A DNA stretch of 33,621 nt from Candidatus Effluviviaceae Genus I sp. (GTDB taxonomy: Bacteria > Joyebacterota > Joyebacteria > Joyebacterales > Joyebacteraceae). Of the stretch, positions 1-7,701 are shown piece by piece (within the stretch, counting starts at the first letter, position 1; each line of letters opens with the position of its first letter). The position numbers were made by a program, and so were the translations under genes. The stretch lies in NCBI GenBank assembly GCA_016867725.1, contig VGIX01000019.1, positions 1 to 33,621 of the forward strand, read 5' to 3'. The notes under the pieces were generated by a model. It had not been told where the DNA came from. It searched no databases and saw only the letters and a list, made by a program, of their open reading frames with translations.

Positions 1-1
1 C

Positions 2-343
2 CACGCGATGGAGCTCCTCGTGAACTACGACTGGCCCGGCAACGTGCGCGAGCTGGAGAACGAGCTCGAGCGCGCCGTCGCGCTCGCCAAGCCCGGCGCG
101 CCGATCGGGGCGAGCGCGCTCTCCGACCGGATCCGTTCCGTCCAGATCGCCATCCGCCCGCTCAGGCCGGGCAGCCAGCTCTCGCTCAAAGACATGGTCG
201 AGGACGTCGAACGCCGCGTCATTCTGCAGGTCTTGAGCGAGTGCGACTGGAACAAGTCCCGCGCGTCGGAAGCCCTCGGCCTCAGCAGGCAGGGCCTCCT
301 GAAGAAGATCGCTCGGTTCGGACTGGAAGAGACGGAGGAGTAG
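2..343 (+). CDS. Sigma-54-dependent transcriptional activator, C-terminal part (5' truncated)
   Basis: Only the last 113 or so residues lie in the window; the open frame runs off the left edge. The visible part starts in the C-terminal end of an NtrC-type AAA+ domain, with the family signature WPGNVRELEN near residue 12. After a linker comes a Fis-type helix-turn-helix (NKSRASEALGLSRQGLLKKI). Proteins of this family bind upstream enhancers and use ATP hydrolysis to open sigma-54 promoters. The N-terminal sensory or receiver domain is outside the window, so the signal it responds to is unknown. It ends 21 bases before purM, so the two could be co-transcribed, but purM is a housekeeping gene and need not be its target. 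Confidence 0.9.
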   Translation, partial: HAMELLVNYDWPGNVRELENELERAVALAKPGAPIGASALSDRIRSVQIAIRPLRPGSQLSLKDMVEDVERRVILQVLSECDWNKSRASEALGLSRQGLLKKIARFGLEETEE

Positions 344-364
344 CCCCGGAAGAAGGAGAGACCG

Positions 365-1414
365 TTGTCGGACAAGCGCGACGACGCAGGGACCGCCTAC
401 CGCGACGCGGGCGTGGACATCGACGCCGGACAGAAGGCGGTCACGCTCATGCACGACGCCGTGCGCTCGACGTGGGACGCGGGCGTGCTCGGCCAGTACG
501 GCGCGTTCGCAGGGCTCTACGCGCAGAGCGCCCGCGAGGGCATGGGCGACATCCTCGCCGTCACCATTGACGGCGTGGGGACGAAGGTGAAGGTCGGGGT
601 CATGTGCGGCCGGTACGACACGGTCGGGCAGGACCTCGTCAACCACTGCGTCAACGACCTCCTCGTCCAGCGCGCGCGCCCGCTCCTCTTCGCCGACTAC
701 TTCGCCTGTTCGAAGATCGACCCGGAGATGGTCGCCGCCGCGGTGAGCGGCATGGCCGAGGCGTGCCGCGCCGCCAACTGCAGCCTCATCGCCGGCGAGA
801 CCGCCGAGATGCCCGGCGTGTACGCGCCCGGCGAGATCGACATCGCAGGCTGCATGATCGGCCTGGCGAAGGGCGAGGAGCTGGAGTGCGCCGAGCCGGT
901 CGCCCCCGGCGACGCGCTCATCGGCCTCGAGTCGTCGGGCCTCCACACGAACGGCTACTCCCTCGCCAGGAAGATCCTCTTCGAGACGGCGGGCTACGGC
1001 GTGGACACGCGCGTCGCCGAGCTCGGCTGCACCGTGGGGGAGGAGCTTCTCAAGATCCACCGCCCGTACTTCCCCCTGCTCCACACGTTCCTCGGCGACC
1101 CTCGCGTGCACGGGCTCGCGCACCTCACCGGCGGCGGGTTCTACGACAACGTCGCCCGCATCCTGCCGGAGGAGTGCGGCGCGCGTATCGAAAGAGGCTC
1201 GTGGAGCGTGCCGCCCGTCTTCCGGCTCCTGCAGGCCATCGGGAAGCTACCCGACAGCGAGGCCTACCGCGTGTTCAACATGGGCATCGGGATGGTCCTC
1301 GCGGTGGACCCGGGATGCGTGGACGACATCGCCGCGCTCGTCACGCGCCTCGGCTGTCCCACGCACGTCATCGGCGAGGTGACGGAGGGCGAGTCGCAGG
1401 TCACCGTCGAGTGA
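365..1414 (+). CDS. purM: Phosphoribosylformylglycinamidine cyclo-ligase (AIR synthetase)
   Basis: PurM catalyses the ATP-dependent ring closure of FGAM to aminoimidazole ribonucleotide, the fifth step of purine synthesis, in the cytoplasm. The 349-residue length is normal. Recognisable family blocks in order are GAFAGLY, DGVGTKVKV, the HCVNDLLVQ block with FADYFA, GETAEMPGVY, ESSGLHTNGYSLAR, HLTGGGFYDN and FNMGIGM. The start is a TTG at 365 with a clear GAAGGAGAG ribosome binding site just upstream (352-360). No ATG fits the family N-terminus. It stands alone here, without other pur genes nearby. Confidence 0.96.
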   Translation: MSDKRDDAGTAYRDAGVDIDAGQKAVTLMHDAVRSTWDAGVLGQYGAFAGLYAQSAREGMGDILAVTIDGVGTKVKVGVMCGRYDTVGQDLVNHCVNDLLVQRARPLLFADYFACSKIDPEMVAAAVSGMAEACRAANCSLIAGETAEMPGVYAPGEIDIAGCMIGLAKGEELECAEPVAPGDALIGLESSGLHTNGYSLARKILFETAGYGVDTRVAELGCTVGEELLKIHRPYFPLLHTFLGDPRVHGLAHLTGGGFYDNVARILPEECGARIERGSWSVPPVFRLLQAIGKLPDSEAYRVFNMGIGMVLAVDPGCVDDIAALVTRLGCPTHVIGEVTEGESQVTVE

Positions 1415-1460
1415 CGGCCCCGCGCGTGCCACCCGGATGATGCCCCAGGCACCCGCCTCA

Positions 1461-1485
1461 ACGGACGCCTCCGCGGGGCGTCCGT
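1461..1485 (+). terminator. 9-bp hairpin after purM, no T tract
   Basis: The arms 1461-1469 (ACGGACGCC) and 1477-1485 (GGCGTCCGT) are perfect reverse complements around a 7-base loop. The hairpin lies 46 bases after the purM stop and directly abuts an extended -10 promoter element. There is no run of T after it, so it is either a weak or Rho-assisted terminator, or simply occupies the -35 position of the next promoter. Confidence 0.35.
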
Positions 1486-1486
1486 G

Positions 1487-1495
1487 TGCTATACT
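1487..1495 (+). promoter_or_regulatory. Extended -10 promoter for the pullulanase gene
   Basis: TG-C-TATACT at 1487-1495 is a close match to an extended -10 element. No convincing -35 is present because a hairpin fills that place, which is typical of extended -10 promoters. The predicted start of transcription is about 1502, giving a leader of about 40 bases before the ATG at 1543. Confidence 0.55.
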
Positions 1496-1542
1496 CCCGG
1501 CACCGCACATCCAGACGTATCCGTGAACCGAGGAGGCATCCC

Positions 1543-4500
1543 ATGCGCGCTCTTGGGCTCTTTGTGACGCTGTGCGCCGCCGCGCTCGCCACCGCGGCCG
1601 TCACCAAGGAGGTCGTGTTCAGGTTCGACCCCGCGGGGGCGATGGCGGTCACCACCGTGACGGTTCGCGGCAGCTTCAACAACTGGGGCGAGACGCCGAT
1701 GACGAAGCAGGCCGACGGCGCGTGGTCCGTCTCCGTGGACCTCGAGCCCGGCGAGTACCAGTACAAGTACTTCGTGAACGGGCAGTGGCCCCAGGACATG
1801 GAGACCTTCCTCGCCGGAGGCCCGGCCGACGCCGACGCCGACGCCCACACGGACGACGGCTACGGCGGCAAGAACGCCGTGCGCATCGTGGGCGAGGGCG
1901 GACCCGGCGAGGCCGCCGCGCTCGAGCCCGCGCCCGCGCTCGCCGACGGCTTCGCGCGCATCCACTACCACCGCGTGAAGGGCGACTACGGCGGCTGGGG
2001 CCTTCACACGTGGGAGGACGTCGTCGGCCCGACGCAGTGGACGAGCCCGCTTCCGCCGACCGGTCGCGACCCCTACGGTCTCTACTGGGACGTGAAGCTC
2101 GCCGCGGGAGCGAAGCGCGTGGGGTTCATCGTGCACAAGGGCGACGCGAAGGACCCCGGCCCGGACATGTTCCTCGAGCCCGGGACGAAGGGGCGCGAGG
2201 TCTGGCTCATCACGGGGAGGAACGAGATGCACACGAGCGCGCCTGACGTGTCGCTTCTCGCGCTGGGCGACCTCACGAGGATGCGCGCGCACTGGCTGGC
2301 GCGCGGTCTCGTCGCGTGGCGGGTCAGGCACACCGAGGGCAACACCTACCGGCTGCACGCGGCGCCCGACGGCGGGCTCGCGCTGACTACGACCGGCGTG
2401 ACGGGCGGGGAGAGCTTCGCGCTCACGCCCGATCCGGCAGGACTCCCGCGCGAGGCGGCGGCCGCGTTTCCGCACCTCATGGGCCCGCAGGCGCTCCGGC
2501 TGTCCGACGCCGACGCCGGCCGAGCGCGCGAGCTTGTGAAGGGGCAGGTCGTGGTGTCCGTGACCGGGCCCGACGGCAGACTCCTCGACGCGACCGGGTT
2601 GCAGATCCCCGGCGTGCTCGACGACCTCTTCGCGTACGACGGCCCGCTCGGCGTGCGCTGGCAGCACGAGGCGCCGATCCTCTCGGTCTGGGCGCCCACG
2701 GCGAAGAGCGTGAAGCTCCACCTCTTCGACTGGTCGCGCGCGAAGGCCGCCGGCGAGATCGTGCCGATGACCGAGGAGGCGGGCGTGTGGAGCGCGAAGG
2801 GCGCTCCCGAGTGGAAGGGCAAGTTCTACCTCTACGAGGTGACCGTGTACTTCCCTGCGACGGGGCGCGTCGAGGTCAACATGGTCACCGACCCGTACTC
2901 GCGCAGCCTCTCGACGAACAGCGAGCGGAGCCAGATCGTGGACCTCGACGTCGAGCCGCTCAAGCCCGAGCGGTGGGACTCGCTCGTGAAGCCGCGACTC
3001 GACGCGCCGGAGGACATCGTCATCTACGAGCTCCACGTGCGCGACTTCAGCGCGAGCGACCCGATGGTGCGCGAGGAGTTCCGCGGGACGTACGAGGCGT
3101 TCACGCTCGACTCGCACGGCACGCGGCATCTGCGCGAACTCGCGGGCGCCGGCCTCACGCACGTCCACCTGCTCCCGGTGTTCGACATCGCGACCATCAA
3201 CGAGGACCGCTCCACGTGGCAGGGCCCCGGCGACCTCTCGCGGTTCGGCCCCGACTCCGAGGAGCAGCAGGCGGCCGTCGCGCGCGTGCGGGACTTCGAC
3301 GCCTACAACTGGGGCTACGACCCGTTCCACTTCGGCGTGCCCGAGGGGAGCTACGCGCGGGACCCCGACGGCGCGCACCGCGTCCTCGAGTTCCGTCAGA
3401 TGGTCAAGGCGCTCTCGGACATGGGGCTTCGCGTCGTCATGGACGTCGTGTACAACCACACGCACGCAAGCGGCCTCGATCGCGGGTCCGTGCTCGACAA
3501 GATCGTGCCGGGCTACTACCACCGCCTGAACGCGGACGGGTTCGTCGAGACGAGCACCTGCTGCCAGAACACGGCCACCGAGCACCGGATGATGGAGCGC
3601 CTCATGGTGGACGACGTCGTGCACTGGGCGCGGAACTACAAGGTGGACGGGTTCCGGTTCGACCTCATGGGCCACCACATGAAGCGCAACATGCTCGCCG
3701 TGCGCGAGGCGCTCGATGCGCTCACGCTCGAAGAGCACGGCGTGGACGGGCGGAGCGTGTACGTCTACGGCGAGGGGTGGGACTTCGGCGAGGTGCAGGG
3801 CGGGAAGCGCGGCGTCAACGCAACGCAGGTCAACGTGGCGGGCACGGGCATCGGCGCGTTCAACGACCGCATCCGCGACGCCATCCGCGGGGGAAGCGCG
3901 TTCAGCGACCGGCGCGAGCAGGGGTTCGCCACGGGCCTCTTCTACGATCCCAACGGCCTCAATCGCGGCGGCGAGCAGGACCGTCAGACGCTGCTGCGGA
4001 TCACCGACCGGCTCAAGGTCGGGCTCGCGGGCGGGCTGCGCAACTACGCGTTCACCGACCGGAGCGGCCGGACGGCGCGCGGCGGGGACGGCGACAACGG
4101 CGGGTACACGGCGGAGCCGAGGGAGTCCATCAACTACTGCTCGGCGCACGACAACGAGACGCTGTTCGACAAGATCGCGTTCGCGGCGGCCGCATCGGCG
4201 ACGCTCGATGACCGCGTGCGCATGCAGTGCCTCGGCATGAGCCTCGTCGCGCTGGGGCAGGGGGTGCCGTTCTTCCACGCCGGCGTGGACATGCTGCGGT
4301 CGAAGTCGCTCGAGACCGACAGCTACAACGCCGGCGACTGGTTCAACCGCCTGGACTTCACGTACGAGTCGAACAACTTCGGCGTCGGGCTCCCGAGCGC
4401 GGAGAAGAACCGGGACCGCTGGGACCTCATGCGACCGGTCCTGGCGCGCGCCGACATCCGGCCCGGGAAGGCGGAGATCGTTCGGGCCGCCGAGCACTTC

Positions 4501-4869
4501 CGCGAGATGCTGCGCGTCCGGAAGAGCAGCCCGCTCTTCCGCCTTCGCGCGGCGACGGACGTGCAGGCGCGCCTGCGGTTCCACAACAACGGGCCAGACC
4601 AGGTCCCGGGCCTCGTCGTGATGGAGCTTCTCGACGCCGGCGCCGGGCTTCCGGACCTCGATCCGAGCGCGAGCCGCATCGTCGTTCTCTTCAACGCGTC
4701 GAAGGCGGCCGTCACCTTCGGCGCGCCGGAGTGGAAGAAGGGCGGGTTCGCGTTACATCCGGTGCTCGCGGCGTCGGGAGATCCCGTCGTGAGGACGGCG
4801 TCGTTCGACCGCGGGCGCGGGCAGTTCACCGTGCCGGCGAGGACCGCGGCCGTCTTCGTCGAGCCCTGA
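1543..4869 (+). CDS. pulA: Exported type I pullulanase (GH13, pullulanase branch) with extra N-terminal glycan-binding domain
   Basis: This enzyme is predicted to cleave alpha-1,6 branch linkages in pullulan, glycogen or starch. The ATG at 1543 follows AGGAGG (1531-1536) and begins a signal peptide (MRALGLFVTLCAAALATAA); the protein is 1108 residues. Domains in order: an AMPK/CBM48-like beta-sandwich (about 20-115, with GSFNNWG and YQYKYFVNG), a CBM41-like pullulanase-associated domain (about 135-235, with HYHRVKGDYGGWGLH), a CBM48 module (about 380-470, with SVWAPTAKSVKLHLF), the GH13 barrel (about 490-1015) and a C-terminal beta domain. Catalytic residues read from motifs are Asp707 (FRFDLMGHH), Glu744 (YGEGWDFGE) and Asp870 (SAHDNET). 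YELHVRDFS and the YNHTH motif also fit this family. It is probably co-transcribed with the hydrolase 36 bases downstream. Confidence 0.93.
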   Translation: MRALGLFVTLCAAALATAAVTKEVVFRFDPAGAMAVTTVTVRGSFNNWGETPMTKQADGAWSVSVDLEPGEYQYKYFVNGQWPQDMETFLAGGPADADADAHTDDGYGGKNAVRIVGEGGPGEAAALEPAPALADGFARIHYHRVKGDYGGWGLHTWEDVVGPTQWTSPLPPTGRDPYGLYWDVKLAAGAKRVGFIVHKGDAKDPGPDMFLEPGTKGREVWLITGRNEMHTSAPDVSLLALGDLTRMRAHWLARGLVAWRVRHTEGNTYRLHAAPDGGLALTTTGVTGGESFALTPDPAGLPREAAAAFPHLMGPQALRLSDADAGRARELVKGQVVVSVTGPDGRLLDATGLQIPGVLDDLFAYDGPLGVRWQHEAPILSVWAPTAKSVKLHLFDWSRAKAAGEIVPMTEEAGVWSAKGAPEWKGKFYLYEVTVYFPATGRVEVNMVTDPYSRSLSTNSERSQIVDLDVEPLKPERWDSLVKPRLDAPEDIVIYELHVRDFSASDPMVREEFRGTYEAFTLDSHGTRHLRELAGAGLTHVHLLPVFDIATINEDRSTWQGPGDLSRFGPDSEEQQAAVARVRDFDAYNWGYDPFHFGVPEGSYARDPDGAHRVLEFRQMVKALSDMGLRVVMDVVYNHTHASGLDRGSVLDKIVPGYYHRLNADGFVETSTCCQNTATEHRMMERLMVDDVVHWARNYKVDGFRFDLMGHHMKRNMLAVREALDALTLEEHGVDGRSVYVYGEGWDFGEVQGGKRGVNATQVNVAGTGIGAFNDRIRDAIRGGSAFSDRREQGFATGLFYDPNGLNRGGEQDRQTLLRITDRLKVGLAGGLRNYAFTDRSGRTARGGDGDNGGYTAEPRESINYCSAHDNETLFDKIAFAAAASATLDDRVRMQCLGMSLVALGQGVPFFHAGVDMLRSKSLETDSYNAGDWFNRLDFTYESNNFGVGLPSAEKNRDRWDLMRPVLARADIRPGKAEIVRAAEHFREMLRVRKSSPLFRLRAATDVQARLRFHNNGPDQVPGLVVMELLDAGAGLPDLDPSASRIVVLFNASKAAVTFGAPEWKKGGFALHPVLAASGDPVVRTASFDRGRGQFTVPARTAAVFVEP

Positions 4870-4905
4870 CGTGCGGCGCTTCGGGCATCCGAGGAGGTGG
4901 GGGCC

Positions 4906-6060
4906 GTGAGGCGGACATGGGCCATCGCGCTCGTGGCCGCCGCGGTCGTCCTGGCCGCGCTCGGGCCGCGCATCCGTGTCGGCTGGCTCGCCGCACGCCT
5001 GCTCTACGAGACGGCGAGGCCGTTCGAGGCCTCGTCGCCCGCGCGGCTTCGCGCGGAGCCGCTCGTCCAGGTGATCGAGCTTGAGGTCGGCCACGCCGTC
5101 GTCGTCGCCGACCTCTACCGTCCGCCGGGCCGGGGGCCGCACCCGGGCATCCTGCTCGTCCACGGCATGGCCGACGCCGGGCGGAGCGACGAGCGTCTCA
5201 CGCGCTTCGCCGACGCGCTCGCCCGCGCCGGGTACGTCGTGCTCGTGCCCGATCTTGAGGGTCTCAGGCGCTTCCGCGTGAGCCTCGACGACGTCGGGAC
5301 GATCGTCTCGGCGTTCGAGCACCTGAGGAGCGCCCCGGGGGTCCGCACGGACCGCGTCGCGATGTTCGGGGCAAGCTACTCCGGGGCACTCGCGCTCCTG
5401 GCCGCCGCCGACCCGGCGATCGCCGACGGCGTCAGGTTCTGCTTCCTCCTCGGCGCGTACCACGATCTCAGGAACGTCATCGTCTTCATGACCACGGGCC
5501 ACTACCGCGTAGACGGCCAGTGGGCGCGGCTCGAGCCGGAGAACTTCGGGCGGTGGGTGTTCCTGCTGAACGTCGACGATGTCGTCGAGAGCCCGTCGGA
5601 CCGGGAGACGCTCGAACGCATCGCTCTCGCGAAGCTCGCGGACCCGGACGCGGACGTGTTCTCGCTCGTCGGTCGTCTGGGCGCGGAGGGCCGCCGGGTG
5701 TTCGACATCATCACGGCGACGGACCCCGATGCCGCCGTCGCGCTTCTCGATGAGCTCCCGGAGCGCGCAAGCGAGTACCTTGCGCGGCTCTCCCCGAAGG
5801 GCTCGATGGCGAGCGTGAAGGCGCGGCTCATCCTCGTCCACGGTCGAGACGACAACATGATCCCGTACACCGAGAGCCTGGCGCTCGCCGAGGAGGCGCC
5901 GGCGGGCACCCGCACGAGGCTCGAGCTCCTGGGCTCCTTCCGGCACGTGGACCTCATCGTCGAGCCGGACGGCGGCGTGCACAGCCTGGCAAGGGCGGCT
6001 GCCGAGATCCTGGCGCTGTACTCCATCGCATGGGACATCGTGGCCGAGGGGCGCCTGTGA
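4906..6060 (+). CDS. Membrane-anchored alpha/beta hydrolase
   Basis: This is an alpha/beta-fold serine hydrolase of about 384 residues; its substrate cannot be told from sequence. An N-terminal hydrophobic segment (about 5-22, TWAIALVAAAVVLAALG) suggests a signal anchor or uncleaved export signal. A oxyanion-type HG motif (LLVHGMAD) is followed by the nucleophile elbow GASYSG with Ser157, the acid Asp316 (HGRDDNMIP) and His347 (SFRHVDL). The elbow is GxSxS rather than strict GxSxG, a variant also seen in other hydrolases of this fold. GTG at 4906 is chosen because GAGGAGG (4891-4897) sits 8 bases upstream; a GTG at 4897 overlaps that site. It lies 36 bases after the pullulanase, so the pair is likely one transcript, though a shared substrate is only a guess. 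Confidence 0.8.
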   Translation: MRRTWAIALVAAAVVLAALGPRIRVGWLAARLLYETARPFEASSPARLRAEPLVQVIELEVGHAVVVADLYRPPGRGPHPGILLVHGMADAGRSDERLTRFADALARAGYVVLVPDLEGLRRFRVSLDDVGTIVSAFEHLRSAPGVRTDRVAMFGASYSGALALLAAADPAIADGVRFCFLLGAYHDLRNVIVFMTTGHYRVDGQWARLEPENFGRWVFLLNVDDVVESPSDRETLERIALAKLADPDADVFSLVGRLGAEGRRVFDIITATDPDAAVALLDELPERASEYLARLSPKGSMASVKARLILVHGRDDNMIPYTESLALAEEAPAGTRTRLELLGSFRHVDLIVEPDGGVHSLARAAAEILALYSIAWDIVAEGRL

Positions 6061-6163
6061 GGGGCGGGGAGACGCCGGGCCGGCCGCTGCTCCCGCGGGC
6101 CGCCCGCCGCTCCCTCGCGCCTGCCATGCTCGCTCCCATGTTCCTAAGTGTGTCATGGACGTA

Positions 6164-6191
6164 CTGAGGCGGGCTTCCTCAGATTTCTCTT
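6164..6191 (+). terminator. Intrinsic terminator after the hydrolase gene
   Basis: The arms CTGAGG (6164-6169) and CCTCAG (6177-6182) form a 6-bp stem with a 7-base loop, followed by the pyrimidine/T-rich stretch ATTTCTCTT. The stem is short, but the T-rich tail stands out in such GC-rich DNA. Confidence 0.5.
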
Positions 6192-6219
6192 GCCGCGAAA
6201 CCGCCCCCGGGCGTACCGT
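6190..6219 (+). promoter_or_regulatory. Possible promoter of a non-coding transcript
   Basis: TTGCCG (6190-6195) and TACCGT (6214-6219) are separated by 18 bases. The -35 equals that of the ffh promoter in this window; the -10 is a poor match. It matters because a run of stem-loops starts about where its transcript would begin. Confidence 0.25.
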
Positions 6220-6225
6220 GACCTC

Positions 6226-6408
6226 GTGACCCCGCACGCACTCGCGGGGCGCACGGACGGCGAAGGGCGACGCGCAGCGCTCGACGCGTCGCCGATCTCA
6301 CGCGGCGGGAGCCGCACGCCGTCTCAGAGCGCGAGCGGGAGCGCGTCCCGCCTCGCGCACCCCCCTCGAGAAGGGAGCGTCCTGCGGCCGGGGCGCTCCC
6401 GCTTTCTT
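6226..6408 (+). ncRNA. Candidate structured small RNA in the 474-base intergenic region
   Basis: No credible protein gene lies between 6061 and 6534. Within it, four stems follow one another. They are CCCCGC/GCGGGG (6230-6235/6244-6249), a perfect 9-bp stem (6266-6274/6285-6293), a two-part stem with one bulged base (6331-6340/6346-6356), and a 7-bp stem (6373-6379/6394-6400) followed by GCTTTCTT. It is bounded upstream by another terminator-like hairpin and a weak promoter. I could not match it to SRP, tmRNA, RNase P or 6S RNA hallmarks. GC-rich DNA forms stems by chance, so the call is tentative. Confidence 0.28.
6373..6408 (+). terminator. Intrinsic terminator upstream of the yajC-rpe cluster
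   Basis: GGGAGCG (6373-6379) pairs perfectly with CGCTCCC (6394-6400) around a 14-base loop and is followed by GCTTTCTT. It separates the intergenic region from the promoter at 6471 and would stop any transcript arising from 6061-6370. Confidence 0.5.
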
Positions 6409-6470
6409 GAGGCGCGCGCCTCGCGCGACGGGGGAGACGGCCGGCCGGTCCGTCGAGGGCGGCGGCCGCC

Positions 6471-6500
6471 TTGACTTGCCGGGTCCCGTCCTGCTAGGAT
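6471..6500 (+). promoter_or_regulatory. Sigma-70-type promoter of the yajC-def-fmt cluster
   Basis: TTGACT (6471-6476) and TAGGAT (6495-6500) lie 18 bases apart, with an extended -10 TG at 6492-6493. Transcription would begin near 6507, about 28 bases before the GTG at 6535. This is one of the best promoter matches in the window. Confidence 0.65.
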
Positions 6501-6534
6501 TCCCGAAAGCCAAGGGCCCCGCGGAGCCGCCGCC

Positions 6535-6792
6535 GTGTTCCGACGCAAGAAGACCCCGCTGCGCGAAGGGAAGCCCAAGTCCGGGCTCTTCCTCGTCAAG
6601 AACGGTGTTCGCAGAGAGGTGAGCTTCGAGGAACTGGCCCTGTCGAACACGCTCTCCCTTGAGGCCCTCGTCCGTGTGCTGACGCGACGCGGCGGCATCG
6701 ACGCGAAGGAGCTTCTCGAGGAGATGGACAAGGTCAAGACCGAGCGTTTCCGCGAGGGGCTGCCGCCCGTGGACGAAGAGGTCACCCACTAG
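6535..6792 (+). CDS. Small conserved-looking hypothetical protein (85 aa)
   Basis: I do not recognise this protein. It is 85 residues, strongly charged and soluble, with a basic N-terminus (FRRKKTPLREGKPK), a short beta-like segment and a likely helical middle (ELALSNTLSLEALVRVL). There is no signal peptide or membrane segment. The start is a GTG at 6535 with GGAG at 6523-6526; a strong promoter lies just upstream. Its stop overlaps the AGGAGG ribosome binding site of yajC, which supports real, coupled translation. As first gene of the cluster it may act in secretion or translation, but that is inference from position only. Confidence 0.6.
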   Translation: MFRRKKTPLREGKPKSGLFLVKNGVRREVSFEELALSNTLSLEALVRVLTRRGGIDAKELLEEMDKVKTERFREGLPPVDEEVTH

Positions 6793-6800
6793 GAGGACCG

Positions 6801-7136
6801 ATGATGGCTCTCATGTTCCTGTTCCCTGAGACGGCCCACGCAATGGGCACCACTGGCGCGCCGTCCGGCCAGACGGCCGGCGGCGGCCCCGGCATGCTGT
6901 TCATGCTCGTCGCCATCTTCGCGATCTTCTACTTCCTCATGATCCGGCCCGAGTCGAAGCGCCGCAAGGAGCGCCAGCAGATGATCGACTCGCTGCAGCG
7001 CGGCGACAAGGTCGTGACCGTCGGCGGGCTGTACGGCGAGATCCAGGACGTGCACGACGACAAGGTCGTTCTCAGGGTCGCGGAGAACGTGAAGGTCGAG
7101 GTGGCGAAGTCGGCCATCAGCGGCAAGAGGTCGTGA
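6801..7136 (+). CDS. yajC: Preprotein translocase accessory subunit YajC
   Basis: YajC associates with SecDF at the Sec translocon and supports protein export. The 111-residue protein has one membrane helix (about 33-50, LFMLVAIFAIFYFLMI). The family signature follows directly: the RPESKRRKE block and then the conserved GDKVVTVGGLYGEI segment. The extra-cytoplasmic N-terminus is somewhat long, with a Gly-rich stretch. Two ATGs in a row (6801, 6804) follow AGGAGG at 6791-6796; the second has the better spacing. In many bacteria yajC sits near tgt or secDF; here it heads the def-fmt cluster. Confidence 0.93.
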   Translation: MMALMFLFPETAHAMGTTGAPSGQTAGGGPGMLFMLVAIFAIFYFLMIRPESKRRKERQQMIDSLQRGDKVVTVGGLYGEIQDVHDDKVVLRVAENVKVEVAKSAISGKRS

Positions 7137-7145
7137 CGGAGCCCC

Positions 7146-7661
7146 ATGGCGATTCTCCCTGTCTCGAAGCACGGCGATCGGATCTTGTCGAAGCGCGCGC
7201 GACCGGTGACCGAGATCACCGATGAGGTGAGAACCCTCATCGACGACATGGTCGAGACGATGCGCCTCGGTGAAACGCCCGCGGTCGGACTTGCGGCCCC
7301 GCAGGTCGGCCGCGACCTCGCCGTCATCGTCGCCGAGCCGCCGCCGGACCACGAGGGCACCGAGGCGCTCTACCGGGGCGCCGTCGTGCTCGTGAATCCC
7401 GAGGTTGTGCACGCGTCCGGCAGCGATGTCATCGAGGAGGGGTGTCTGAGCTGCCCCGGCGTGACGGCGGAGGTCGAGCGACCGGGGAGCATCGTGGTGA
7501 AGGGGCTCGACCGCGACGGCAGGCCGGTGAAGCTCGAGGTCTCCGGCGCGCTCGCGAGGATCTTCCAGCACGAGATCGACCACCTCACGGGCAGGTTTTT
7601 CTTCGACCACCTGAACCCCATCAAGCGGCAGCTCCTGAAGGCGCGGATCAGAAGAACGTAG
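7146..7661 (+). CDS. def: Peptide deformylase
   Basis: Deformylase removes the formyl group from the N-terminal methionine of new proteins. All three family motifs are visible: VGLAAPQ (motif 1), EGCLS with metal ligand Cys100 (motif 2), and HEIDH with metal ligands His142 and His146 and catalytic Glu143 (motif 3). The length of 171 residues is typical. ATG 7146 follows a GGAG at 7138-7141. It forms the classic pair with fmt just downstream, so addition and removal of the formyl group are encoded together. Confidence 0.96.
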   Translation: MAILPVSKHGDRILSKRARPVTEITDEVRTLIDDMVETMRLGETPAVGLAAPQVGRDLAVIVAEPPPDHEGTEALYRGAVVLVNPEVVHASGSDVIEEGCLSCPGVTAEVERPGSIVVKGLDRDGRPVKLEVSGALARIFQHEIDHLTGRFFFDHLNPIKRQLLKARIRRT

Positions 7662-7701
7662 GGCGGAGGCTCCCGGCCTCCGGCCCCGGCGAGTGTCGGC
7701 C

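Noticed and set aside
1489-4584. A 1031-codon open frame on the - strand opposite the pullulanase gene
   Set aside because: Its translation is rich in Arg, Val, His and Ala and has no recognisable motif, while the + strand carries intact catalytic motifs. It is a GC-rich shadow.
6226-6408. SRP RNA, tmRNA, RNase P RNA or 6S RNA in the gene-free stretch
   Set aside because: I did not see the conserved SRP loop sequence, the tRNA-like end of tmRNA, the RNase P conserved core or the paired ends of 6S RNA.
6148-6474. A 108-codon + strand open frame in the intergenic region
   Set aside because: It is Arg/Ser/Gly-rich, has no ribosome binding site and crosses two terminator-like hairpins and several stems; it does not look like a protein.
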